A stretch of 64,000 nt of DNA. Origin: Candidatus Thorarchaeota archaeon MP8T_1 (GTDB lineage: Archaea > Asgardarchaeota > Thorarchaeia > Thorarchaeales > Thorarchaeaceae). Every line of letters starts with the position of its first letter. Position 1 is the stretch's first letter. The notes beneath the pieces are model-generated. The model did not search any database. It had not been told where the DNA came from and saw only the letters and a program-made list of their open reading frames with translations. A program made the translations under genes and the position numbers. This document shows, one piece after another, positions 17,733 to 27,183 of the stretch. The stretch is from NCBI GenBank assembly GCA_002825465.1, contig PJER01000001.1, positions 62,001 through 126,000 of the forward strand. Reading direction: 5' to 3'.

Positions 17733-18527
17733 CTAATTCACGATGAATGGATACTCATTAACATAATCAACGCCGTCAATTGTAACTTCTCTAATGAGTT
17801 TGCATTTCTTTCGTGCCAGACGCCTCTTTTCGTCAAATGATAGTTTGGGATCTTCTGGAGGTTTGATACCAAGAATCTCGAAATTATTACGAATCCAGAT
17901 GTCCTTAGTCTTAGGTCCAATTTTATCTTTAAGATCAGTAAGATATGCATCTAATACGAACTCAAGGGTTTCAGGAGTGTTTCCGATTGCACCTTTTGAG
18001 AATACTGGATCCTTTGTATCGCCATCCTCCTCCTCTTCTTTTGGCCCACCTTTGGGGAAGGATGTCTTTGTGGCTATCTTCCAGGGTTTAGTACCATCTC
18101 TCGGATTGATAGAGAGAAGGTAGAAAGTTGTGGGATCATCACAGTCAAAGAGTGCTTTGATGTCTTCAAGTGGTGCAGACTCATTGACTTTTGATTTGAA
18201 TACAGGAGCACCTTTACCCTTTGATTGATTCCAAGACAGTGGCATCACAAGTTTCCCAAAGTCTTCAGTTCGGTCTGAATATGTGATTATCATTCCTTTG
18301 ACTTTATGCTGTCCACTAGGAGCACCCAACAAGTATGCTTTCAGAAATGATTTCTCAAGATCAAGATCTGATTTGATTTTAATACTCGTCTTACTGAGTG
18401 AAATGCGTACTCTTGGACCAGGATGTGATCCAAGCCCATATTTCACTAATTTCGCTTTTACAAAATCGTCAGGAGTTCCGTTGATTATCTTGGAGACCCA
18501 GCTCACCCTTGTAACCTCGAAGAGCAT
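17733..18527 (-). CDS. Unrecognised soluble protein
   Basis: 264 residues, basic overall, with an acidic low-complexity insert (KEEEEDGDTKD) near residue 165. The N-terminal part is beta-rich (RVRISLSKTSIKIKS, VKGMIITYSDRTEDF). The C-terminal part includes KRRLARKKCKLIREV. No signal peptide, membrane helix or catalytic motif is apparent. It may be an RNA- or DNA-contacting protein given the basic tail, but that is a guess. Same strand as its neighbours, with gaps of 50-62 bases. Confidence 0.7.
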   Translation of the reverse strand: MLFEVTRVSWVSKIINGTPDDFVKAKLVKYGLGSHPGPRVRISLSKTSIKIKSDLDLEKSFLKAYLLGAPSGQHKVKGMIITYSDRTEDFGKLVMPLSWNQSKGKGAPVFKSKVNESAPLEDIKALFDCDDPTTFYLLSINPRDGTKPWKIATKTSFPKGGPKEEEEDGDTKDPVFSKGAIGNTPETLEFVLDAYLTDLKDKIGPKTKDIWIRNNFEILGIKPPEDPKLSFDEKRRLARKKCKLIREVTIDGVDYVNEYPFIVN

Positions 18528-18577
18528 CCTTGGATTATGAGATTTAAACCCTTCGTGAAATGCAAGGCTGTACTAAT

Positions 18578-20341
18578 TTAGAATGCAACTAGTCCAAATA
18601 AGCCCCATAACCATACAACAAGCAGAGTAACAACTAATACTGCTATCAGATCGACAATGAGGCCTGTGGTGATCATCTCGCGCATTTCTACTTTACCAGT
18701 ACTATATGCAATAGTTGATGGAGGTGTTCCAGTAGGCAAGGCGAAATCCATCGAAACTGCGATTGCAATAACCATGGTAATCAATAGCGGATCAATGCCC
18801 AATCCAGTAGCAAGTGGAATTGCCACAGGTATGAGAATGACAGCAGCTCCTGTATTGGACGCCACCATAGTTACAAGTACAGCAATAGTTCCTATTATCA
18901 CAATTACAACAACTGAAGGAAGTAATCCAAGACCACTCATTTGCTGAGCTAGAAATGCAGATAGACCAGTATCTATCATAGCTCCCCCAAGAGCAATTCC
19001 ACTCCCGAGAATTAGCAGTGAAGACCAGCTTATATGAGATGATACATCCTTTTCATCCAGTAAACGTAGAATCATTAGTGATGCTCCACCAATCAAGGCA
19101 ACAATAGCACTATTTATCCCATGACCAGACCATCCAATTGCAGTGGCTACAAAGTCAGGAAGTTCCTCTGTGAACCAGAGAACGATTACACTGACAAAGA
19201 TTGCAATGACCAGTTTTTGTTCCATTGGCATAGGTCCAAGTCGAAGATATTCTTTTCTTGAGATTTCCCTTAGATCATCCATCTCATCAATATCTTTTGG
19301 AATCCTGAATCTAAACATTATCCATTGCCAGATGATAGGAAGCATAATCAAAACAACTGGCAGTCCAAAAGGAATCCAACTCATAAAGGAGAATTGAATT
19401 CCAAGGAAGGAATTGATGTAAGTAGCTGCAAGTGGATTCGGTGGAGACCCAACAAGACTTCCTACACCACCAAGTGTTGCTGAGTAGGCGACACCAAGTA
19501 CCAGTGCTTTTCCATACTTGTTGCGAATCTCAGTATCATGTATCCTTGTGATAACTGCTAGAGCAATAGGAATCATAATCGCAGCAGAAGCAGTATTTGA
19601 TATCCACATTGAGAGAAATGCTGTAACACTCATCACGATCAGTATGAGAGATCCACCGGATCCTCTTGCATTTGAGAGGATAAGTAATGCGAGACGTTTG
19701 TCTAATTCATACTTGGTTAAAGCCCTACCAATTAGGAATCCTCCAAATATCAATGCAACTGCAGGATCGAAGAAAGGTGCTAGGGCTTGTGATGGAGTTC
19801 TAATATTAGTAAGAACAATGAGGATTGGAATTAACATAGAAGTTGCGACAAGGCTAATTCCTTCTGTAAACCATAGAATCGCAACAATACCGAGAATCAT
19901 TACCGCTGCTTGTGAATTTACCAGAGGTTGATATGCAATTGTGAAAACCTGACCTGATTGTTTGGATGGTCGCAAAGTGATGTTGAAGCCATTTTCATTC
20001 GTGAGAATGAGGTGGATTGAGTCAGCATTGATTGTATCTCCGGTAGCATTCAAAACAAATTGAATCGGATTATCTGTGGCAATAACTGTTGATAATGGAA
20101 CAGTAACACCTACATTTGTTGTTGTTCCATTTAATTGAAATGTCGTTTCAGATTCTGTGCCAGAGTCAAGTAATGTTATGTTGTAAGTTGAAGTCGTATT
20201 GATGCTTGGCGAATCAATAACTATAGTTGCAGTGTAGTTTCCTGAGCTTATACTAGGTGGAGCTGAGAAGTATAGAAAAATGCCAACAAGGAGAGTTATA
20301 GTGAGAATCACGATTGTTTTTCGTGAGCTTTTATTCGGCAT
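18578..20341 (-). CDS. DASS/SLC13-type sodium:anion symporter with N-terminal extracytoplasmic domain
   Basis: 587 residues. After an N-terminal signal-anchor helix (about 8-27) there is a beta-rich domain of about 110 residues with several sequons, predicted outside the cell. A standard DASS transporter core follows, with two re-entrant SNT motifs (SNTASAAIMIPIA and SNTGAAVILIPVA) and the family signature ALPTGTPPSTIAYSTG near the C terminus. DASS proteins import dicarboxylates, citrate, sulfate or phosphate with sodium. The extra N-terminal domain is not part of the usual transporter and may bind substrate or contact the S-layer. Confidence 0.9.
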   Translation of the reverse strand: MPNKSSRKTIVILTITLLVGIFLYFSAPPSISSGNYTATIVIDSPSINTTSTYNITLLDSGTESETTFQLNGTTTNVGVTVPLSTVIATDNPIQFVLNATGDTINADSIHLILTNENGFNITLRPSKQSGQVFTIAYQPLVNSQAAVMILGIVAILWFTEGISLVATSMLIPILIVLTNIRTPSQALAPFFDPAVALIFGGFLIGRALTKYELDKRLALLILSNARGSGGSLILIVMSVTAFLSMWISNTASAAIMIPIALAVITRIHDTEIRNKYGKALVLGVAYSATLGGVGSLVGSPPNPLAATYINSFLGIQFSFMSWIPFGLPVVLIMLPIIWQWIMFRFRIPKDIDEMDDLREISRKEYLRLGPMPMEQKLVIAIFVSVIVLWFTEELPDFVATAIGWSGHGINSAIVALIGGASLMILRLLDEKDVSSHISWSSLLILGSGIALGGAMIDTGLSAFLAQQMSGLGLLPSVVVIVIIGTIAVLVTMVASNTGAAVILIPVAIPLATGLGIDPLLITMVIAIAVSMDFALPTGTPPSTIAYSTGKVEMREMITTGLIVDLIAVLVVTLLVVWLWGLFGLVAF

Positions 20342-20423
20342 TTTCTCAATCCACCGTCAGTAGGCAATCGGGAGCAAGTATCACAAATAAAAAGCAGTGC
20401 CCTGTGGCAAAATACCAACCAAT

Positions 20424-20783
20424 CTAATCTACAGGTCTACCTTCGAGTATTTTCTGGAAATCTGCTGTTGGAAGTGAAAATCCTTGAGTTCCAATGATTG
20501 TAAGTGACTTCTCTAAGAACCCTTGAGTATGTTCCTCAAGTATTTCAATCAGTTCCTCAAATTTGTCCATTGGACCTTCGTATACTGTAAATCCTGTGTA
20601 TTCAGTACCAAAGGCGCTAGAGGCTTCTGTGATGATCTTCATTCCTTTTGGTAAATTATTGCGAATCTTACTCCAGGAACTGAACCACTCCCGTTTTTCT
20701 TCATCACTCAATGTTTTCAGACGATAGAGAGTCAAATAGATGTAATCTGTGACACCAATTTCCCCAGGAATCCTACTGGTCAT
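20424..20783 (-). CDS. Small unknown protein, possible alpha-beta sandwich
   Basis: 119 residues with the pattern strand-helix-strand-helix (YIYLTLYRLKTLSDEEKREW, KIITEASSAFG, TGFTVYEGPMDKFEELIEIL). This suggests a ferredoxin-like or dimeric alpha-beta barrel fold. Trp and charged residues in the first helix (EWFSSWSKIRNNL) may form a pocket. No family is recognised. A TTTATAAG box sits about 25 bases before the ATG, so the transcript is probably leaderless. Confidence 0.65.
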   Translation of the reverse strand: MTSRIPGEIGVTDYIYLTLYRLKTLSDEEKREWFSSWSKIRNNLPKGMKIITEASSAFGTEYTGFTVYEGPMDKFEELIEILEEHTQGFLEKSLTIIGTQGFSLPTADFQKILEGRPVD

Positions 20784-20807
20784 AATTTACTATTACGACC
20801 TACCAAG

Positions 20808-20817
20808 CTTATAAACG
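20808..20817. promoter_or_regulatory. TATA-type element between divergent genes
   Basis: CTTATAAACG on the plus strand, reading TTTATAAG on the minus strand. It is 25-30 bases before the minus-strand ATG at 20783, the expected spacing for a leaderless transcript. On the plus strand it is about 45 bases before the MFS start, so it could serve both directions. Confidence 0.5.
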
Positions 20818-20857
20818 TAAACTAATGCCCCAGTTCATTATATTGGAGAGTGTATGA

Positions 20858-22069
20858 ATGGGACTGAGAAAATCTGGCCATGCTTTGACACTGATTATGC
20901 TATATCTTGTTACTCTGATAATGCGAGCCTCATTCTATGTTACAATCGCAGTAATATCAAGCGACGTCTACATGGATGGTGCCCTTGTTGGATGGGGCGT
21001 TGCTATTGTATTAGCAATTTATCCAATTGCTGAATTGAGCACAGTTTCATTCTTTGGATCATACAGTGATAAGATAGGAAGGAAACCAATCCTTACAGCC
21101 AGTCTTTTCATCACCGCAGCAGCTGCATTTCTATTTGGAATTTCTACTTTTGAGATTCTTGCGTTTATTCTAGCAGGTCTCTTTGGTATTGGCGCAGCAT
21201 CTAAAGTCACAACAACCCTCTCAATGATTGCAGATTGTTCCACAGAAGAAAATCGAGCTCGACTCATGGGATACTATGATCTTTCTACTCTAATGGGGCT
21301 TGCTGGAGGATTTGGATTAGGAATCATCCTGCTACAATTTGGAATGGAGCCACATCTCCTACTCTTTGCTGCAGCGGCAGCATGTGCTATTGCTGGATTC
21401 TTCACCTTGGCCCTTATCAAAGAAACTAGGGTTATCTCTCATGAAGAAGTGAGTGTCTTGGCATTACTACGAGAAGTAGCTGGTGATAGAAATGTACAGA
21501 AAATGCTGCCTGTGTACATTCCAATAATTTCTCTCTATGGTCTTGTCATTTCAAAAACCGAGCATATAGTTGATGACTACTTCGACATTTCATCAATGGA
21601 CTTACTAGTCTTATTCGCAATGCTTGGTATTTCTCTAGTGCTCGGGATCATTACTATGGGCCATCTATCAGACCATGTAAGAAAGAGAAGACCCTTCATC
21701 ATTGTAGGGTTAATTGGGTTTGGTACTCTAGCCTATCTACTTGTTGGCGTACCATTTGATACCTTCTGGGCGACTGGACTGTGGCCGCTCTTACCAATAT
21801 TAGGATTCATAGCAGGTTCATTCCCTCCAGCTGCAATGGCGTACCTAACTGACATTTCCAGTGAGGATTCGAGAGGAAGCACAATGGGTGTCTATTCTAT
21901 CTTCTTTGGATCAGGGATGATCATTGGTCCTCTATCTGCTGAATTTGCATATAGCACGGGAGGTCTTTTCCCTGGTCTAGCATTGCTCGTAATTGCATTC
22001 ATTGCAATTGCATGCATTGGGACATACTTTCTTGAGGAGGTGGCTCCTCAGCAAGTCGAAGAAATTTAA
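20858..22069 (+). CDS. Major facilitator superfamily transporter
   Basis: 403 residues with about 12 hydrophobic helices and the MFS loop 2-3 signature, GSYSDKIGRKP (about residues 67-77). A second copy-like loop, GHLSDHVRKRRPF, appears in the C-terminal half. It is an inner-membrane secondary transporter, most similar in style to drug/sugar efflux members; the substrate cannot be assigned. GGAG nine bases before the ATG supports this start. It converges with, and overlaps by four bases, the Zn-ribbon membrane protein gene. Confidence 0.88.
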   Translation: MGLRKSGHALTLIMLYLVTLIMRASFYVTIAVISSDVYMDGALVGWGVAIVLAIYPIAELSTVSFFGSYSDKIGRKPILTASLFITAAAAFLFGISTFEILAFILAGLFGIGAASKVTTTLSMIADCSTEENRARLMGYYDLSTLMGLAGGFGLGIILLQFGMEPHLLLFAAAAACAIAGFFTLALIKETRVISHEEVSVLALLREVAGDRNVQKMLPVYIPIISLYGLVISKTEHIVDDYFDISSMDLLVLFAMLGISLVLGIITMGHLSDHVRKRRPFIIVGLIGFGTLAYLLVGVPFDTFWATGLWPLLPILGFIAGSFPPAAMAYLTDISSEDSRGSTMGVYSIFFGSGMIIGPLSAEFAYSTGGLFPGLALLVIAFIAIACIGTYFLEEVAPQQVEEI

Positions 22070-22755
22070 TACTGGAAACGATGGAGTGCAGGACTATCTG
22101 AAGATTGATTCTTAACAGGTAGATGGAACTGACGGTTGCAATTCTGACAATTTACATCATTATCATCAGATATCATTGAAGGAAGATACGAATAAATAGC
22201 GCCACAATTAGGACATTTTACTCCGCTGATTTTTGCGTGTTTGTGAATCCATGGTGGGAAGGCATCATCTGCAAATGGAGCTCTCGAAAGGGGAGCATCA
22301 CAATTCATACATCTTGTAGCACTAGGTGTATTTGGATGCATACAATAATCGCATACAAGTGGAGGTATCCCTCTATACTTATCCTTTCTATCCTGGTATT
22401 TTTTCCCTTCGTTGGCAGAGAAATAGATTCCAATGCCTATAGCTAATAGTGATATTCCATAGAACAGAAATTCCATAATTCCTGGTCCAATGAAAGCGCC
22501 TCCAGAAGCTAAGAGAAAGAAAAGAGGACCAAAGAGAAGACAAGATCCACAGCAGATATAGAAGACTGATGATTGTTTTTTCCGACCCATAGTTGCTGCA
22601 GTCATGCATTCTTCAGTGCAAAAAAGACGACCATCTTCAGATGGGATCCACTTGTTACTTTCGGGGCTTCCACACCAACCGCATCTTGCAAGCTTATCTT
22701 TCCTTACAATGATTCGATCTGATTCATCAGACAAAACTTCTTCCCCAAATAACAA
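22066..22755 (-). CDS. Membrane protein with multiple zinc-ribbon motifs
   Basis: 229 residues. N-terminal CGWCGS with a later Cys pair (CTEEC) forms a treble-clef/ribbon-like motif. Two hydrophobic helices follow (about 67-88 and 92-110), then CDYCMHPNTPSATRCMNC and finally CPNCGAIYSYL with CQNCNRQF. So three Cys clusters face the cytoplasm around a two-helix anchor. Such zinc-ribbon membrane proteins are common in Asgard and other archaea and have no assigned job. The start is TTG at 22755; there is no better alternative. Function unknown. Confidence 0.7.
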   Translation of the reverse strand: MLFGEEVLSDESDRIIVRKDKLARCGWCGSPESNKWIPSEDGRLFCTEECMTAATMGRKKQSSVFYICCGSCLLFGPLFFLLASGGAFIGPGIMEFLFYGISLLAIGIGIYFSANEGKKYQDRKDKYRGIPPLVCDYCMHPNTPSATRCMNCDAPLSRAPFADDAFPPWIHKHAKISGVKCPNCGAIYSYLPSMISDDNDVNCQNCNRQFHLPVKNQSSDSPALHRFQY

Positions 22756-22869
22756 TCAATCTGAGAAGATATAGCCTTTCTGTATGACCTACGAGGAAAC
22801 ATGGCAAAGAGTTATCTAGTAACGTAAACATTGGTGGATTAGTTACTTTGCCTCTTGGAGGAAAGATGA

Positions 22870-23493
22870 ATGGTTAGGCTGACTACGATTGGTAACTTCC
22901 TTTCAGGAATTGGGTTGACATTGCTGGGTGGTGCGATTGGTGCAAAAGCGTTACTAGATATTGTAACTGCGACGCCTGATTTGCTTTTGATTCCATTCTA
23001 TATCTGGTTAATAGCACTAGGTGTGCTTGCGATTGTGTTACTAATAGCAATCATCAACACATTCACTGAGATGACTGGATTTGTGCATCCAGATGATAAA
23101 ATGATGTCAAATATGCTTGTGTATATGATGTCGATTGCTACTCTTCTTACATATGGACTTCTAGATGGTGTTGATCCCACGACTCAAGGATACCTTTTCG
23201 ACATGGGCACTATGATTGTCATTGCATATGTATTCCTCTTTGTCTTTGTCTTCTTTGGTAGTCGTATTACTGAAGGAGCAGAAATGGGGCAGACTAAAGA
23301 GATGACATCAAGATTCATGATTGTTTCACTCATTTTGGGTGTCATAATGGCAGGAGTCTATCTAACTTCCAGTATCGTTTACGATAATCTCTCATACGGT
23401 TGGGCTGCAGGAGTCCTCTTTGGTATTGCAGTAGTACTTGTGTTCAGTATCGTTATATTCCTTGGAAGAAGATACGAACCTGTAGGAGAATAG
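22870..23493 (+). CDS. Six-helix membrane protein, unknown function
   Basis: 207 residues with about six hydrophobic helices, short loops and an ending RRYEPVGE. A strong GGAGG lies seven bases before the ATG. No transporter or enzyme motif is visible. A perfect hairpin plus T-tract follows the stop, so it is a single-gene transcript. The downstream HerA-like ATPase gene is on the same strand but behind that terminator. Confidence 0.75.
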   Translation: MVRLTTIGNFLSGIGLTLLGGAIGAKALLDIVTATPDLLLIPFYIWLIALGVLAIVLLIAIINTFTEMTGFVHPDDKMMSNMLVYMMSIATLLTYGLLDGVDPTTQGYLFDMGTMIVIAYVFLFVFVFFGSRITEGAEMGQTKEMTSRFMIVSLILGVIMAGVYLTSSIVYDNLSYGWAAGVLFGIAVVLVFSIVIFLGRRYEPVGE

Positions 23494-23503
23494 ATATTTT
23501 CTT

Positions 23504-23539
23504 TGGATGGAGAACTCTCCATCCACTTTTTCATTTTTC
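23504..23539 (+). terminator. Hairpin plus T-tract terminator
   Basis: Perfect 9-bp stem TGGATGGAG/CTCCATCCA (23504-23512 with 23517-23525), AACT loop, followed by CTTTTTCATTTTTC. It begins ten bases after the stop codon of the six-helix membrane protein gene. Confidence 0.75.
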
Positions 23540-23616
23540 ATTTCCAATACATGATTACTTATACTGGAAAGGCTCTTAAAAGTTCAAAATAACTAGAGTA
23601 CTAATTGGTGTTAGAT

Positions 23617-25587
23617 ATGGGAGATAATAAGCTCTGGCTTGGATTCAAGCTCGACGAAGATGGAAATCGAACTGATGAGAAATTCGAGATAGATACAAAC
23701 CTATTGCGTCGACATGGAGGGGTTTTCGGTTCCACTGGATCTGGTAAAACCGTACTATCCAAATGTATCCTAGAAGAAGCCGCAATGCAAGGAATTCCTA
23801 TTATTGCTTTTGATCCACAAGGGGATATTGCATCTCTGATGTTACCTGGAGATCCCAAGGAGCTTTCGTCAAAGGGAGTACCTCCGGAGAGACTGAAAGC
23901 GTTTATGGATAAGACCATAGTTCGAGTGTACACACCAGCTAGTAGTAAGGGTTTAGCAATCTCAATCAACCCACTCAAACTCCCAGATAGAAACGCTGAT
24001 CAAGATGATATAATCCGACTCTTAGATAACTCGGCTAGAACTTTAGTTAAAGTACTCATGAAGGTCGCTGGACTCACCAAATCTTGGGAAGGAAAAGCAT
24101 TTGCAGCACTTTATGAACTTTTGAGAACTATTTGGGAGAATGAAAGGACCGATATTGATGAATTATCCGAATTAGCAGATATGTTGGTTGCAGATGCAGA
24201 GACCGTGGGAGTTGACCTAGAACCTTTCATGAAGTACAGTGAGAGACAGACACTTGCTACAGGAATTAGAAGTCTGACTGTTGGATCCTCACAGTTACTC
24301 TTCAAAGAGGAAGGAAGTATCGATTTTGACTTTTTAACCAAACCTGTAAATGGAAAAACACCAGTCAATGTTATCTTTCTGAAGACATTGAGAAGTGAAG
24401 AAGAAAAACACTTCTTTATCGCTATAGTCTTGAACCAATTATATTCATGGATGCTTAGACAAGGATACACTGAAGATCCAAGACTGATGATATTCCAGGA
24501 TGAAGCGGCTCCATTTATTCCAGCCGGAATGAAAGCACCAGGACCAAAAGAAACGTTTCTACTTCTCTTTAGACAGGCACGTAAATATGGCGTTGAATGC
24601 CTCATAGCGACACAGAGCCCGAAGGATATTGATTACAAAGCATTCGAGCAATTCAATACAATCTCAGCAGGGAGGATAAGTAGTGAGCAATCTTTGAAGG
24701 TGCTGGAGAGAATTCTTGAGCCAATTGCAGGTGAGAAAGAATCTGAGGAAATCATCACTCAACTTCCCGGTCAGCAGACTGCGAACTTCATATTTTCATC
24801 TGCGGATCTAAAACCAAAGGTCAATAAAATTGGTGTCCGTTGGCTTTTAACAAAACACATCACTCTTACAGAGAAAGACGTACAGACGCATATGCAGAAG
24901 CTTCGAGCAGAACAAGAGAAGGTAATGAAACAGTTAGAGAAAGAACGAGAGGCTCAAGAAAAAGCAGAAGCAGCAGCTAGAGAAAAGGAAAGGCTAGAGA
25001 AGCAGAAACAGATTGAAGCAGCCAGAAAAGAGGCAGAGAAGAAGCGGTTAGAAGAAGAAAAGAAACTCGCAGATGAAGCAGCTCGAAAAGAACGTGAGAA
25101 AGAACTTGTAGAAAAGAAAACCATGTTTAAGAATGCCTCTGATACAGAAAAGGTCTTTGAGAGTCATGGCAAAGCCGGAATGTTATCTTACGATGATATA
25201 GTAAATGGATTCGTAGCCAGAATCGAAGCAATTGCTCGAAGAACATTTGGATTGCAATTCCTTCAGGAACTGGTCAAGAGAGGCGAGTTGCATTATGAGA
25301 AGTCCATGTCATATTACCTCACCGAAACTCGAGAAGCACTCAGACAGGGATTAGCAAGAAAAATCAAGAAAGAAATTTCCAAAGGCGGCAAGGCAAAGAA
25401 AGTTGATTATCTCAAATACGAGTTCGAGTATATGCTACGACTTGTCATTGAGAGTATGGGTATTAAAGAACCAGACTATGTTGATGAGGCACGATTAAAG
25501 AAGCAATTTGAGACGATGGTGAGTAAAGCAAGTAAGAATAATCTACTAGAAAGAATCGTTCTCGGAGAACCCTTCCTTGAGTTCTAA
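23617..25587 (+). CDS. HerA-like hexameric ATPase with coiled-coil insert
   Basis: About 656 residues from ATG at 23617; TTG at 23605 is also in frame. Residues 1-400 are a HerA/VirB4-type motor domain: Walker A FGSTGSGKT near residue 40, DPQGDIASL just after, Walker B LMIFQDEAAPF near 295, and ATQSPKDID (sensor-like Gln). Residues about 420-520 are a long Lys/Glu/Ala coiled coil. The C-terminal 130 residues form a helical domain of unknown type. HerA-family motors move DNA or protein through a ring. It resembles the DUF853/YjgR group more than the repair helicase HerA, and no NurA gene is nearby. Confidence 0.85.
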   Translation: MGDNKLWLGFKLDEDGNRTDEKFEIDTNLLRRHGGVFGSTGSGKTVLSKCILEEAAMQGIPIIAFDPQGDIASLMLPGDPKELSSKGVPPERLKAFMDKTIVRVYTPASSKGLAISINPLKLPDRNADQDDIIRLLDNSARTLVKVLMKVAGLTKSWEGKAFAALYELLRTIWENERTDIDELSELADMLVADAETVGVDLEPFMKYSERQTLATGIRSLTVGSSQLLFKEEGSIDFDFLTKPVNGKTPVNVIFLKTLRSEEEKHFFIAIVLNQLYSWMLRQGYTEDPRLMIFQDEAAPFIPAGMKAPGPKETFLLLFRQARKYGVECLIATQSPKDIDYKAFEQFNTISAGRISSEQSLKVLERILEPIAGEKESEEIITQLPGQQTANFIFSSADLKPKVNKIGVRWLLTKHITLTEKDVQTHMQKLRAEQEKVMKQLEKEREAQEKAEAAAREKERLEKQKQIEAARKEAEKKRLEEEKKLADEAARKEREKELVEKKTMFKNASDTEKVFESHGKAGMLSYDDIVNGFVARIEAIARRTFGLQFLQELVKRGELHYEKSMSYYLTETREALRQGLARKIKKEISKGGKAKKVDYLKYEFEYMLRLVIESMGIKEPDYVDEARLKKQFETMVSKASKNNLLERIVLGEPFLEF

Positions 25588-26285
25588 GAGCGAAATATTA
25601 TCGGTTCGGAAACCTTACAATCAATCCATTGGGTAATCATATCAATAGTCATATTGAGACTTTGCTCCATCAAGTCTTTAGTGATGACCTCAGTACCATA
25701 AAGAAGTACCAGAATTGTGTTGGATTCTCTAGTGATCATAGTACTTTGTGAATCGTGAGTGGCGTAACCAAAGCAAACAATCTTTTCATCATCAGCAACA
25801 ACAATCTCTCTTCCTCGACAGGTAATCGTCTTTCCACCTATCCTTTGGAATGTTTCGCCATTCTGAGCCGTACGGATGACAAGATTGCCTTTTAATTTTG
25901 AAACATCAATTAGTCCGATTGGTATCTTGTGGTTTGCAGATGCAAGATTAATCACATCCACAACATCGGAAATCCGCCAGAGGTTCAGTCCCTTGAGAAT
26001 TCTTCGTAATACTGCTTCACTAGACACTCGGAGTTTTGTGGGATCCATTCCAAAGGTCCAATAGAGGTCGCGATATGAACGAAAGATAGGGTCATCTTTT
26101 GCGTCTTCCAAAGTCATTCGAGAGCGAATCTCTTCGAATATCTTCTGTTCGTACTGTTCAAAAGAGGAAGTAGATTTCCCTACTGCGACGTCGTGGAGCA
26201 GAATCATTGCTACTCTTAGATTGGGTCTATCAACTTCAAATCGGATCTTTATCCCTTTTGCGGATTCCATGAATTCATACTTCAC
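25584..26285 (-). CDS. B3/B4-domain protein (PheRS beta-like tRNA-editing domain)
   Basis: 233 residues of the free-standing B3/B4 family, related to the editing module of phenylalanyl-tRNA synthetase beta. Characteristic segments are YRDLYWTFGMDPTKLRVSSE and LWRISDVVDVINLASANHK, then GGKTITCRGREIVVADDEKIVCFG. Such proteins may hydrolyse mischarged tRNA or related esters. The start is GTG at 26285 with AAGGGT seven bases before it. It converges on the HerA-like gene with a four-base overlap and is preceded by a HAD phosphatase gene. Confidence 0.85.
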   Translation of the reverse strand: MKYEFMESAKGIKIRFEVDRPNLRVAMILLHDVAVGKSTSSFEQYEQKIFEEIRSRMTLEDAKDDPIFRSYRDLYWTFGMDPTKLRVSSEAVLRRILKGLNLWRISDVVDVINLASANHKIPIGLIDVSKLKGNLVIRTAQNGETFQRIGGKTITCRGREIVVADDEKIVCFGYATHDSQSTMITRESNTILVLLYGTEVITKDLMEQSLNMTIDMITQWIDCKVSEPIIFRS

Positions 26286-26313
26286 GTTGAACCCTTTGAG
26301 TGTTGTGAGCTGT

Positions 26314-27117
26314 TTAGAGCTTAGATATCAGTTCATCAAGTGCTTCTACTTTTATTGTTGGAGTGGTATCCAAGTCTCCAGATTCAAAATCAACTATATT
26401 ATCAGGGCGATGAACAAGCACAGTTGTCATTCCGGCTGCATTTCCTCCTGCAACATCTGAACGAGGATTATCACCCACCATTACGGCATCTTTAACCTTG
26501 AAACCCAGAATCTTCACGGTCTCTACAACAATTTCTGGGAGAGGTTTTCCTACAGTAATTGATTGTGCACCTGTAGCATGTTCAATTGCAGCAACAATGG
26601 ATCGTTCACCAATGTAAATATCTTCAAAACCGAGGTATACTCCGGGGTAGTCACGACTTCCACTTATGCAGATAATAGGCGCCCCATTCTTAACCATCTT
26701 TGTTGCGAAATTCAGCTCGTCAAATGTCATGCCTCGGTCCGCTCCCACAGCCACAAAATCAATTGGCGGATTATTTGTTACATCAAGTCCTCTTGCAATG
26801 AAATCTTCCTGAGCTCCACCTTCGCCTATAACAAAGCATCTCGCTCCGGGTTTTCGATTATGGATATATGCTGCCGCTGCTGCTCCGGCTGTAAAGACAT
26901 TTTCAAGAGGTAGACGGAACCCTGCTTTGGAAACAGCTTGATGCACTTGTCGCGATGAGAGTCTTCCAACATTAGTTAGAATAGCTAATGTTACTCCCTT
27001 TTCTTCAAGAGCATTCCAAAGTTTTAACGCATCGTCAAATGCAACTGGATGCTCAACGTCATAGATCATGGTGTTATCTACATCAAATACCCAGAGTGTC
27101 TTCTTGCTGAGATCCAT
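26314..27117 (-). CDS. HAD-superfamily IIA hydrolase (NagD-like phosphatase)
   Basis: 267 residues. Motif I FDVDNTMIY (residues 11-19) has the nucleophile and acid-base Asp pair. Motif II is ILTNVGR, and VGDNPRSDVAGG near residue 215 carries the motif IV acidic residues. The cap inserted between motifs II and III is of the C2/NagD type. Likely a sugar-phosphate or 4-nitrophenyl-phosphate-type phosphatase in the cytoplasm; the natural substrate is unclear. It lies 28 bases upstream of the B3/B4 gene on the same strand, so the two may be co-transcribed. Confidence 0.88.
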   Translation of the reverse strand: MDLSKKTLWVFDVDNTMIYDVEHPVAFDDALKLWNALEEKGVTLAILTNVGRLSSRQVHQAVSKAGFRLPLENVFTAGAAAAAYIHNRKPGARCFVIGEGGAQEDFIARGLDVTNNPPIDFVAVGADRGMTFDELNFATKMVKNGAPIICISGSRDYPGVYLGFEDIYIGERSIVAAIEHATGAQSITVGKPLPEIVVETVKILGFKVKDAVMVGDNPRSDVAGGNAAGMTTVLVHRPDNIVDFESGDLDTTPTIKVEALDELISKL

Positions 27118-27183
27118 ATTATCAGCTCTAAAAAATAGACACTAAACGGTAAGAGAAAAAGATACCTACTGAATCAGAATCTT

